Source of the DNA: Candidatus Gastranaerophilales bacterium | Lineage (GTDB): Bacteria > Cyanobacteriota > Vampirovibrionia > Gastranaerophilales > Gastranaerophilaceae | Direction: 5' to 3' | Length of the DNA stretch: 64,000 bases | Assembly: GCA_944324395.1 (NCBI GenBank) | Contig: CALUWC010000002.1 | Location: 124,001 to 188,000 of the forward strand | Part shown: piece after piece, positions 9,100 through 17,361 of the stretch | Layout of the letters: each line of letters opens with the position of its first letter | Numbering within the stretch: the stretch's first letter is position 1 | Program-made: the position numbers and the translations under genes | The notes under the pieces: model-generated | The model's input: only the letters and a program-made list of their open reading frames with translations | Databases searched by the model: none | What the model was told of the DNA's origin: nothing

Positions 9100-12072
9100 C
9101 TATGCAGATAAAGTAAATATTTCGTAAATTTCCTCATCGGAAAGTTCTGTAATAATTTTCTCGCCTTCGTATACTGCCAAATCTGCCAGTTCTTTTTTAG
9201 ATTTAAGCATTTCATCAATCTTTTCTTCAAAAGTGCCAAGAGTAATCATTCTGTGAACCATTACATTTTTATCCTGACCTATACGATAAGTTCTATCTGT
9301 AGCCTGATCTTCAACAGCAGGATTCCACCACAAATCATAGTGAATAACATTAGTTGCACTTGTAAGGTTCAAACCGGTACCTCCGGCTTTCAATGAAAGT
9401 ATCATAACCTTTGAATCATCATTATTCTGGAATCTGTCAATCAAATCTTCTCTTTGTGAAACAGTCAGACTGCCATGGAAAAATAACGGCTCTGTATTAC
9501 ATTCCTGAGCAATAACTTTGCACAATATATCTCCCATTTCCTTATATTGAGTAAAAATAAGAGTTTTTTCACCATTATCAAGTATGCTTTGAACAAGATC
9601 CAAACATTTTTCCATTTTCCCTGATAACTCTCTGCCCATTTCACCTGATTTAAGGAATTGATACGGATGGTTACAAATCTGTTTCAATGCAGTAATAAGT
9701 TTAAATATATTACCTCTTCTGTTAACACCCGTAAAGCCGCTGATTTTTGTCATCATCTCATTAAGTGTTTTTTCATATAGAACAGCCTGCATCTTAGATA
9801 AATAACAATATTCGTTCAATACCATCTTTTCAGGCAGATCAGAAATAACATGTTTATCTGTTTTCAAACGTCTTAAAACAAACGGAGAAATTGACATCCT
9901 GAGCTTGTTAGCTCTTGAATGTTCCTTAAATCTTTCAATCGGAATAGCATAACTCTTTTGAAATTCTCTTAAAGAGCCAAGATAACCCTTATTTATAAAA
10001 TCAAAAATACTCCATAACTCTGTCAATCTGTTTTCAACAGGAGTACCCGTCATAGCTATTTTTACATCTGACTTCAATAGTTTAATAGCAAGTGTCTGGG
10101 CAGTATCAGGATTTTTGATATTTTGGGCTTCATCAACAATAATAACACCCCAGGAATGTTTTTTAAGCTCCTCTACATCAATTCTCATAATTGCATAAGT
10201 TGTTAAAATTACATCATGATTTACATCAAGCTGCCTGTCTGCACCATGATAAATTGCAGCATCAAGAGTTGGAGCAAACATTTGTAATTCCTTCATCCAG
10301 TTACCCATAAGAGTAGTCGGACAAATTACAAGCACCGGTTTTTTAAGTTTTCCTTCTTCTTTCATCTTCAAAAGCAGACTGATAACCTGTATAGTTTTAC
10401 CCAGACCCATATCATCAGCCATACAAGCTCCAAAACCTTTTGAAACATTTGTCCACAGCCAGCGTAATCCAACCTCCTGATAAGGTCGAAGTTCGCCTTT
10501 CAAATCTTTAGGCACCGTAACTTCTACAGGTTTTGTGAAATCAGACAGCACCCTTGCGAATGCCGCATCATAATCAAAATCATACTGTTCAAACTGACCT
10601 GATAAAGATGCGTGAATAAGTTCCATTCTTGACATTGATTTAAGATTGGATTTTGCAATCTGTTCAAATATTTTTCTGCTTTCTTCCTGATCAATTAAAA
10701 CATACTTATTCTTATATTTGATAAGCCCGTTATTAGTTTCCAATAATTTTTTATACTCTTCGATTGAAATTTTTTCATCACCGAGTGCAATTTCGTAAGA
10801 AAAGTCCAAAATATCGTCCAGCAATATTTTTGATGATGAAGTATTGTTGATTAAATCTGCAAGATCCTGTGACCTTGAAGCTTTTACTTTTGCATTGATT
10901 GATGCTCTCGGTATAATAATATTGGCAAGCTCATCAGGCAATATAACCTCAATCTGAGCTTTTTGAAGATAATAAGCAGTTTGTGTAATAATCTTATAAA
11001 CTTCATTAAGATTTAAATCCAGATATAATTTATCCTCATCTTCAAATAAATCCTCCAATTCAGGCATATAACGCAGAGCATAATTCAACTGTTTTTCAAC
11101 AATTCTGGATATATCAGAAGCCTTTGCACCGAATACATCTTCATCAGTATACAATTTATCAATTAAAACACTTTCATTTGTTTTTCTGTTTTTTATATGA
11201 ACTTTGAGTCTGAATAATTCATCTTCAACTTTTTCAATTTTAAAGAATGGAATAACATCATATTTCCCAAGATATAATTCATCAAACCATTGTGCAAAAC
11301 TTTCCGCAATATCTTTGCCTTTTAAAACCGCACGCTGCTCCAAATCTTTTAGCAAATATGTACCTGATTTAACATCTTTAAATCTGTACATTTTTATACC
11401 TAAAAATTTATAAATAACATAATTCAAATATGTATAAATAAATTCATATACAAAATCTTTCGGCTTTTCTCCTTCTATAAACAAATCCTCAGGAATACAT
11501 TCTTCAAACTGGTTGATTATTCTAGCCATTTTCTGATTATTTATAATCGGCTCATAAACAATCCTGAACATTTGACCATAACGTTTAACCGTCGGAATAA
11601 AATATAATTTTTCTATAAGCTTCATTACAAAATAAGTAAGCTTATTTAAATATATAAAAGTCGGCGACAAATCTGCCAGATCCACAATATTTCCGAATCC
11701 GCCAAAATAATCCATAACAAGATCCCAAGCCATGAAATATCCGACTTTATCTTTAAAAATTTCTGATTTAAAACGAAATAAAGACCCTTTTGACTTTAAA
11801 TAATACTGAAAATTATTGGTAGGAGTAACAAAAAAAGACAATTTACCGCTTTTGTTAATTAAATAGAAATTTGTATTACGAGTCGGAGGATTAGGACTCA
11901 AAAATACACCTGCAAATTCATCTTCAATAATTTGATAAATCATGCTCAGAGTATATCTAAAATCCTTATTTTTAAAATTTTCCGGATTTTCGCTCAAATT
12001 AAAAAACAATTCATCAACATTATTTTTTTTGAACGAAAAATCAATATTTAAATCATCAATTTTGTTACTCAT
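9100..12072 (-). CDS. SNF2-family DNA-dependent ATPase/helicase
   Basis: Large SWI2/SNF2 protein of 990 residues of the kind that remodels protein-DNA or polymerase complexes. A long N-terminal region (1-520) has no recognised motif. The helicase core follows: motif I DMGLGKTIQ near residue 555, DEAQNIKN (DEAQ-box, motif II) near 644, MTGTPVENRLTELWSIFDF, and in the second lobe SLKAGGTGLNLTSA and ATDRTYRIGQDKNV near 900-930. No SWIM zinc finger is visible. Probably monocistronic, with a -10-like TACAAT about 25 bases upstream. Its precise partner is unknown. Confidence 0.9.
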   Translation of the reverse strand: MSNKIDDLNIDFSFKKNNVDELFFNLSENPENFKNKDFRYTLSMIYQIIEDEFAGVFLSPNPPTRNTNFYLINKSGKLSFFVTPTNNFQYYLKSKGSLFRFKSEIFKDKVGYFMAWDLVMDYFGGFGNIVDLADLSPTFIYLNKLTYFVMKLIEKLYFIPTVKRYGQMFRIVYEPIINNQKMARIINQFEECIPEDLFIEGEKPKDFVYEFIYTYLNYVIYKFLGIKMYRFKDVKSGTYLLKDLEQRAVLKGKDIAESFAQWFDELYLGKYDVIPFFKIEKVEDELFRLKVHIKNRKTNESVLIDKLYTDEDVFGAKASDISRIVEKQLNYALRYMPELEDLFEDEDKLYLDLNLNEVYKIITQTAYYLQKAQIEVILPDELANIIIPRASINAKVKASRSQDLADLINNTSSSKILLDDILDFSYEIALGDEKISIEEYKKLLETNNGLIKYKNKYVLIDQEESRKIFEQIAKSNLKSMSRMELIHASLSGQFEQYDFDYDAAFARVLSDFTKPVEVTVPKDLKGELRPYQEVGLRWLWTNVSKGFGACMADDMGLGKTIQVISLLLKMKEEGKLKKPVLVICPTTLMGNWMKELQMFAPTLDAAIYHGADRQLDVNHDVILTTYAIMRIDVEELKKHSWGVIIVDEAQNIKNPDTAQTLAIKLLKSDVKIAMTGTPVENRLTELWSIFDFINKGYLGSLREFQKSYAIPIERFKEHSRANKLRMSISPFVLRRLKTDKHVISDLPEKMVLNEYCYLSKMQAVLYEKTLNEMMTKISGFTGVNRRGNIFKLITALKQICNHPYQFLKSGEMGRELSGKMEKCLDLVQSILDNGEKTLIFTQYKEMGDILCKVIAQECNTEPLFFHGSLTVSQREDLIDRFQNNDDSKVMILSLKAGGTGLNLTSATNVIHYDLWWNPAVEDQATDRTYRIGQDKNVMVHRMITLGTFEEKIDEMLKSKKELADLAVYEGEKIITELSDEEIYEIFTLSA

Positions 12073-12109
12073 AATTTTCTCTTAATAATTCATTGTAATA
12101 TACTAACCG

Positions 12110-12140
12110 AAAAAGGTCAGGCTATAAAGCCCAACCTTTT
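12110..12140 (-). terminator. intrinsic terminator after gpmI
   Basis: On the minus strand AAAAGGT...GGC pairs with GCC...ACCTTTT (one symmetric two-base internal loop), ending in T residues. It lies between gpmI and the start of the SNF2 gene. Confidence 0.6.
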
Positions 12141-12146
12141 ATCATA

Positions 12147-13673
12147 TTATTTAATTAAAGATTTGCCGGTCATTTCCTGAGGCTGGGTTATACCCAAAAG
12201 CTGCAAAACTGTCGGAGCAACATCACATAATGCACCGGTTTCTCTCAATTCCATATCTGAAGGAGCATTGATCAAAACAAACGGAACATCATTTGTCGTA
12301 TGTGCAGTATGAGGTTTACCAGTAGATTCGTCAACCATTTCCTCTGAATTTCCATGATCCGCAGTCAAAAGCATAACTATATCATTGGCTTTACATGCAT
12401 CCGCAATTTTTCCGACACATTCATCCACAACTTTGCAAGCCTTTGCAGCAGCTTCTATGACACCTGTATGTCCTACCATATCAGGGTTAGCAAAGTTAAC
12501 CAGAATAAATTGATATTTCGGATTATTTACAGCCTTCAATACATTATCACAAACTTCATAAGCACTCATTTCAGGCTGCAAATCGTAAGTCGCAACCTTT
12601 GGAGAAGGAACAAGAACTCTTGTTTCATGAGGCTGCGGCTCGTCAATTCCACCATTAAAGAAGAATGTAACATGAGCATATTTTTCAGTTTCAGCCGTTC
12701 TAAACTGGTTGATGCCGTTAGCTTCCAAAACATCCCCAAGAATATTAACAAGTTTCTCTTTAGGAAAAGCAACAGGGAATGTGAAAGTTGCTTCATAACT
12801 TGTCATTGTTGTATATAAGATGTTTTTAAGAACTTTCTTTCTTTTAAAGCCGTCAAAATCAGCAAAATTAATTGCCTTGGTAATTTCTCTGGCTCTATCA
12901 GGACGATAATTAAAGAAGATAATAGAATCATTATCATGAATTCTTGATTCTTCGCCGCCAATGACTGTAGGTAAAACAAACTCGTCTGTTTCTCCTTTAG
13001 CATAAGACTGTTTAACACCTTCTATTGCAGAAGATGCATGTTCCCCTTCACCTAATAATAAAGCATTATAACCTTTTTCAACCCTATCCCAGCGGTTATC
13101 TCTGTCCATAATATAATAACGACCGATAACAGTTGCAATAGGAGGAAGATTATAACTCTTTAATTCATCTTCAATAACCTGCAAATACTCACAAGCACTG
13201 GCAGGAGGAGTGTCACGGCCATCTAAAAATGCATGAACATATACTTTTTTCAAACCATGCTCTGCAGCCATTTTAATTAAAGCCTGCAGATGATCTAAAG
13301 AGGAATGAACTCCGCCGGTTGAAACAAGTCCATATATGTGTAGTGAAGAATTATGTTTTTTAGCATGTTCAATTGCTGCCAAAAATCTTTCATTTTTGAA
13401 AAATGAACCGTCTTTAATTGCATTATTAATTTTTGACAGATCTTGATAAACAATTCTTCCTGCACCCAAATTCAAATGTCCGACCTCAGAATTGCCCATC
13501 TGCCCTTCAGGTAAACCAACATATTCACCCTCAGCTTTAATTTTTATAAATTTTCCTTCTTTTTCCAAATTTGGAACATTAACAGGATGAGCCAATTTTG
13601 TGGCATCATATTTATCTGAACCGGTGGAAATGCCCCAGCCGTCCATTATACATAATAAAACTCTTTTAGCCAT
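12147..13673 (-). CDS. gpmI: 2,3-bisphosphoglycerate-independent phosphoglycerate mutase
   Basis: Interconverts 3- and 2-phosphoglycerate in glycolysis with two manganese ions. 508 residues. The metal ligand Asp11 is in IMDGWGIS, and the phosphorylated nucleophile Ser62 is in QMGNSEVGHLN. Further motifs are HAFLDGRDTPP, GRYYIMDRDNRWDR, FNYRPDRAREI, FANPDMVGHTG and LTADHGNSEEM. All metal and catalytic residues appear intact. A cofactor-independent mutase fits an organism of this kind. Confidence 0.96.
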   Translation of the reverse strand: MAKRVLLCIMDGWGISTGSDKYDATKLAHPVNVPNLEKEGKFIKIKAEGEYVGLPEGQMGNSEVGHLNLGAGRIVYQDLSKINNAIKDGSFFKNERFLAAIEHAKKHNSSLHIYGLVSTGGVHSSLDHLQALIKMAAEHGLKKVYVHAFLDGRDTPPASACEYLQVIEDELKSYNLPPIATVIGRYYIMDRDNRWDRVEKGYNALLLGEGEHASSAIEGVKQSYAKGETDEFVLPTVIGGEESRIHDNDSIIFFNYRPDRAREITKAINFADFDGFKRKKVLKNILYTTMTSYEATFTFPVAFPKEKLVNILGDVLEANGINQFRTAETEKYAHVTFFFNGGIDEPQPHETRVLVPSPKVATYDLQPEMSAYEVCDNVLKAVNNPKYQFILVNFANPDMVGHTGVIEAAAKACKVVDECVGKIADACKANDIVMLLTADHGNSEEMVDESTGKPHTAHTTNDVPFVLINAPSDMELRETGALCDVAPTVLQLLGITQPQEMTGKSLIK

Positions 13674-13781
13674 TTTTATCCCTTCTTTCTAACTATACGC
13701 TAGCGAAATTCTACCAAGAACACAAATATTTTTCAATGGGGAAATCCTGCCAAAGGCATAATTGATTACTATTGCTCCCCA

Positions 13782-14753
13782 CTAGAATTTTAAAAGAACC
13801 TTTAGAGTATCTTTTTCCTTATTTTTTTCAAAACCTTCTATTGCATCGTCTATTGAATATGTTGCTGAAATTAGCGGTGAAAAATCTATTCTGCCTGATT
13901 TCAACAAACGCAAAGCTGCCGGGAACTGTCCGCAGCGAGAACCGAGTACAGTAATTTCATCAATAACTATAGGTGCAAGGTTAAATTCTTTTGAAGCAGC
14001 AACCGTACTTTTTAATACAAGCGTACCTCTCGGCTTAGTTAAAGCCAGAGCTGTTTCAAATCCTGAAATAGAACCTGTTGCTTCCACTACAACATCATAT
14101 TTCTTTTCTATGGCAAAATCTGCCAACAAAGAAGTTTCAACCCCTTGAGCTTTTGCTATATCAAGTTTGTTCCGGTGTTTTCCAACCAGAGTTACATCAA
14201 TATTTTGAGCATTCAAAGCCAGAGCCGTAATCAGTCCCAGTTTACCGTCACCAAGCACCACAACTTTTTCAAACGGCTTTATATGATGCTGCTCTGTTAT
14301 TTCTAATGCCGCTGCCAGAGGCTCTACAAATACCGCTTGAGTATCCGGAACACTTTCCGGAACTTCAAACAAAACTTCAACAGGCATTGTAAAATATTGT
14401 GCAAAAACTCCGTCCTTATGAAAAATGCCAAGAGTATGACGATTAGGACAATGGCGGTATAATTTTTCAGCACACCAAGGACAATTAGGCTCTTTACACC
14501 CGTAACTAATCTCAGGAACAACTCTTTTACCAATTAAAGATTTATCATCTCCGTTAACATCTTCAACTACACCAACTGCTTCATGCCCTAAAACTCCGAC
14601 GTAGCCCATATAACCTTTTGTAATTTCATAATCAGTATTACAAATACCGGCAAGAGTAACTCTTACAAGAGCTTCGCCTTTTTTAGGCACAGGTTTTTCA
14701 TAATTATTTACAAGTTTTAATTCATTATCTTTTGTAAAAACAACAGCTTTCAT
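13782..14753 (-). CDS. zinc-dependent medium-chain alcohol/polyol dehydrogenase
   Basis: MDR-superfamily NAD(P)-dependent dehydrogenase of 323 residues. The catalytic zinc site is GICNTD (Cys near 38) and GHEAVG. The structural-zinc cysteines lie in the GCKEPNCPWCAEKLYRHC lobe. The Rossmann motif is VVLGDGKLGL. The substrate is unknown; threonine, sorbitol or glucose dehydrogenases are the nearest relatives by layout. It starts nine bases after the solute-binding protein stop with an AAGGAG site, so the two are an operon, hinting at a sugar or polyol substrate. Confidence 0.85.
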   Translation of the reverse strand: MKAVVFTKDNELKLVNNYEKPVPKKGEALVRVTLAGICNTDYEITKGYMGYVGVLGHEAVGVVEDVNGDDKSLIGKRVVPEISYGCKEPNCPWCAEKLYRHCPNRHTLGIFHKDGVFAQYFTMPVEVLFEVPESVPDTQAVFVEPLAAALEITEQHHIKPFEKVVVLGDGKLGLITALALNAQNIDVTLVGKHRNKLDIAKAQGVETSLLADFAIEKKYDVVVEATGSISGFETALALTKPRGTLVLKSTVAASKEFNLAPIVIDEITVLGSRCGQFPAALRLLKSGRIDFSPLISATYSIDDAIEGFEKNKEKDTLKVLLKF

Positions 14754-14762
14754 ATTATCTCC

Positions 14763-15992
14763 TTATTCTTCTATTGATTTCCAATCTTTAGCAGCTTTAT
14801 CAAGAACATCTTTTGTAGAACCTTTATCAAGCAAAATTTCCTGAACCGCTGCATTTATAATATTATTTATATCTTTTTGTCCTTTTTGTGTTTTATAAAC
14901 AGGCTGAATTTTGTTTAACTGTTTTGCACTGATAACACGAGCCTTAGACATTAAATCTCCGTTATTTGTTTTTGTATAAAAATCATCTTGCAAAGCATAT
15001 TTATTAACAGCAAGAATGTTTGTTAATTTTGCCAGTTCCAGCTGATTTTCTTCATTTGTTAAATAAATAGCAAACTTCAAAGCCTCCTTTTTATGAGCAG
15101 CTTTTAAAGGAATAACAAAATTCATTAAAGAAAAATCATTTTGACCTAAAGCACCTGTAATCTGAGGGGCAACATCTGTTTGTGAATAAGTTGCAGGAGC
15201 ATTTTCTTTAATCATATTCAAAAAATTCGGACCTGCGGTAATAAGCATTATATTTCCGGACATATATTTTTCTAACGATTCTTGAAGTGTCATTGTTACG
15301 GATTCTTTAGGTATTAAATCATTAGCATACAAATATTTAAATAAATCAAAAACCTCAACAGCTTTTTCGGAATTTATAAGCTTAGAAGAAGCTACTCCGT
15401 ATTTATTCAAAATTTTGAGCATTGTATCATTTTCAGTAATATTAGGCAGCATAATATAAGAAGATGTTTTTGCCTTAACTATCGGTGCATACTGTGCCGT
15501 TTGAGAATAATCAACAGGAATCGGGACTCCAGCCTGTTCTAACAGAGATTTATTATAAATAGTAACAGCACTGGTTGCATACCATGGAATAGAATAAATT
15601 TTCCCATTATAGGCCAAAAAATCCAAAATTTCTTTATTAAACTGAGTCATATCATTTTGCGGGATTTCATACAATGCACCCTTATGGGCTAAAGTTGCCG
15701 AAAAATCAGGATTTAAATTAACCAGATCCGGAGGATTGTCGCTCAATACAGCAGCCAGAGTACGCTTTTCTCCTTCAGAAAACGGAACATCAATCCATTT
15801 TATTTTTATATCCGGATTTTCTTTTTCAAAATTAGAAATAACTTTTTGAATATACGGAGTGAAATCACTCATTTGCAAAGTCCAAAAAACTACTTCATTA
15901 TCAGCCTTCTTTTTGCACAATGCAAAAAACATACCCGTAACTGTAACGAGAATCAGTGTCGTGATAATTACTAACCAAAAACTTTTATTCAA
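14763..15992 (-). CDS. extracellular solute-binding protein, ABC sugar family
   Basis: Family 1 periplasmic-type binding protein of 409 residues. An N-terminal hydrophobic stretch (about 5-26) can act as signal or anchor; the cysteine at LCKKK lacks a good lipobox. The family pattern VISNFEKENPDIKIKWIDVPF is clear, and the rest matches the maltose/glycerol-phosphate binding fold. The start is TTG, since a GGGAG ribosome site sits in front of it and the nearby ATG is out of frame. No ABC permease or ATPase is adjacent; its partner is the dehydrogenase gene. Confidence 0.82.
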   Translation of the reverse strand: MNKSFWLVIITTLILVTVTGMFFALCKKKADNEVVFWTLQMSDFTPYIQKVISNFEKENPDIKIKWIDVPFSEGEKRTLAAVLSDNPPDLVNLNPDFSATLAHKGALYEIPQNDMTQFNKEILDFLAYNGKIYSIPWYATSAVTIYNKSLLEQAGVPIPVDYSQTAQYAPIVKAKTSSYIMLPNITENDTMLKILNKYGVASSKLINSEKAVEVFDLFKYLYANDLIPKESVTMTLQESLEKYMSGNIMLITAGPNFLNMIKENAPATYSQTDVAPQITGALGQNDFSLMNFVIPLKAAHKKEALKFAIYLTNEENQLELAKLTNILAVNKYALQDDFYTKTNNGDLMSKARVISAKQLNKIQPVYKTQKGQKDINNIINAAVQEILLDKGSTKDVLDKAAKDWKSIEE

Positions 15993-16018
15993 ATCATTGC
16001 TCCCTATGACCAGTATGT

Positions 16019-16024
16019 TATAAT
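16019..16024 (+). promoter_or_regulatory. -10 box of leaderless rarA
   Basis: TATAAT nine bases before the rarA ATG, with no ribosome site between. The AT-rich palindromic core TTATAATAATTATA also reads as a -10 on the other strand for the divergent solute-binding gene. Confidence 0.55.
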
Positions 16025-16033
16025 AATTATACT

Positions 16034-17269
16034 ATGAATAATTTATTTACGGAACTTGAAAATCAAAATAAACAAATCCCGCTAGCAGAAATATTAAGAC
16101 CAAAAACTTTAGAAGAATTTCTCGGACAAAGCAACGTTATATCTTCAAGAAGCCCGTTATTAAACCTCTTGCAAACAAACAGGTTATTTTCTCTTATATT
16201 ATGGGGTACCCCTGGCTGCGGAAAAACAACTCTTGCAAGACTTATTGCAACAAAAACAAATGCAAATTTTATAGAAATCTCCGCAGTAACCTCCGGAGTA
16301 AAAGATATTAAAGATGCTGTAGATAGAGCAAAAGAATCTCTTAGAGCAGGAATTAAAACAATATTATTCATAGATGAAATACACAGATATTCAAAAACTC
16401 AGCAAGATGCCCTCCTTCCTCACCTTGAAAACGGAACATTATTTCTTATAGGTTCAACTACGGAAAATCCGTCTTTTCAGGTAGTACCTGCACTTTTATC
16501 AAGACTGCAGGTAATCCGGTTAAATTCTATAGATGACGAAAGTATGGCAAAAATCATTAAACGAGGATTTTCATATCTTGCAAATACTTATACCCCGATG
16601 GAATGCGAAAGCGGAGTTCTGGATTTCATAATAAATCTTGCAAGAGGAGATGCCCGATATGCTCTAAATATTACAGAGAATGCATACTTTGCAAGCGACT
16701 TAAAAGATAATAAAAAATTTTTAACAGTAAAAACGATAGAAGAAATATGCCAGCAAAGAAACACCAGATATTCCAGACAAGAGCATTATGACTGTGCTTC
16801 CGCATTTCAAAAAAGTCTGAGAGGAAGCGATGCTGATGCGGCAATTTATTATCTGGCAAAAATGATAACAGCAGGAGAAGATCCAAGATTTATTGCAAGA
16901 AGGCTCATAACATGTGCTGCGGAAGATGTTGGCAATGCTGATCCTAATGCATTAAATATAGCAATAAACGCATATAAAGCTGTTGAACTTCTGGGGCTTC
17001 CTGAAGGCAGAATTCCGCTGGCACAAGCTGTTATATATGTTGCAAGAGCACCAAAATCAAACGAAGCCGCCTGTGCAATTGATGAAGCGATATCAGATAT
17101 AACAAACGGGAAAGATTATCCTCCGCCAATGCATTTAAGGGATGCTCATTACAAAGATGCCTCAAAATACGGTTTTGGAACAGGATATGTATATACGCAT
17201 GCGGCTCCCGATGTAGAACAACAATTTCTGCCGGATGAACTTATCGGAAGAAAATATACAAAAAAGTAA
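16034..17269 (+). CDS. rarA: replication-associated recombination protein RarA (MgsA)
   Basis: Clamp-loader-like AAA+ ATPase acting at stalled replication forks. 411 residues. Walker A GTPGCGKTTLAR spans residues 58-69, Walker B LFIDEIHRY is near 112, and the sensor GSTTENPSF follows. The C-terminal MgsA tetramerisation region (SLRGSDADAAIYYLAKMI, then RRLITCAAEDVGNADP) is intact. It is divergent from the solute-binding protein gene, 41 bases apart. Confidence 0.95.
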   Translation: MNNLFTELENQNKQIPLAEILRPKTLEEFLGQSNVISSRSPLLNLLQTNRLFSLILWGTPGCGKTTLARLIATKTNANFIEISAVTSGVKDIKDAVDRAKESLRAGIKTILFIDEIHRYSKTQQDALLPHLENGTLFLIGSTTENPSFQVVPALLSRLQVIRLNSIDDESMAKIIKRGFSYLANTYTPMECESGVLDFIINLARGDARYALNITENAYFASDLKDNKKFLTVKTIEEICQQRNTRYSRQEHYDCASAFQKSLRGSDADAAIYYLAKMITAGEDPRFIARRLITCAAEDVGNADPNALNIAINAYKAVELLGLPEGRIPLAQAVIYVARAPKSNEAACAIDEAISDITNGKDYPPPMHLRDAHYKDASKYGFGTGYVYTHAAPDVEQQFLPDELIGRKYTKK

Positions 17270-17325
17270 AACTGATATTCTAAGCTATATTTGCCGGTAT
17301 AAATTTACCACAGCTAAACCGATGC

Positions 17326-17357
17326 AGTAAAAATGTATAGTTATTAACATACATTTA
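17326..17357. terminator. possible bidirectional terminator between convergent genes
   Basis: GTAAA-ATGTA pairs with TACAT-TTAC around an AT-rich loop between rarA and the 712-residue protein gene. There is no strong T run, so this is tentative. Confidence 0.4.
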
Positions 17358-17361
17358 CTCC

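Noticed and set aside
12354-12818. 154-codon frame antisense to gpmI
   Set aside because: Lies entirely within the strongly conserved gpmI coding sequence; its residues look like a mirror of that gene.
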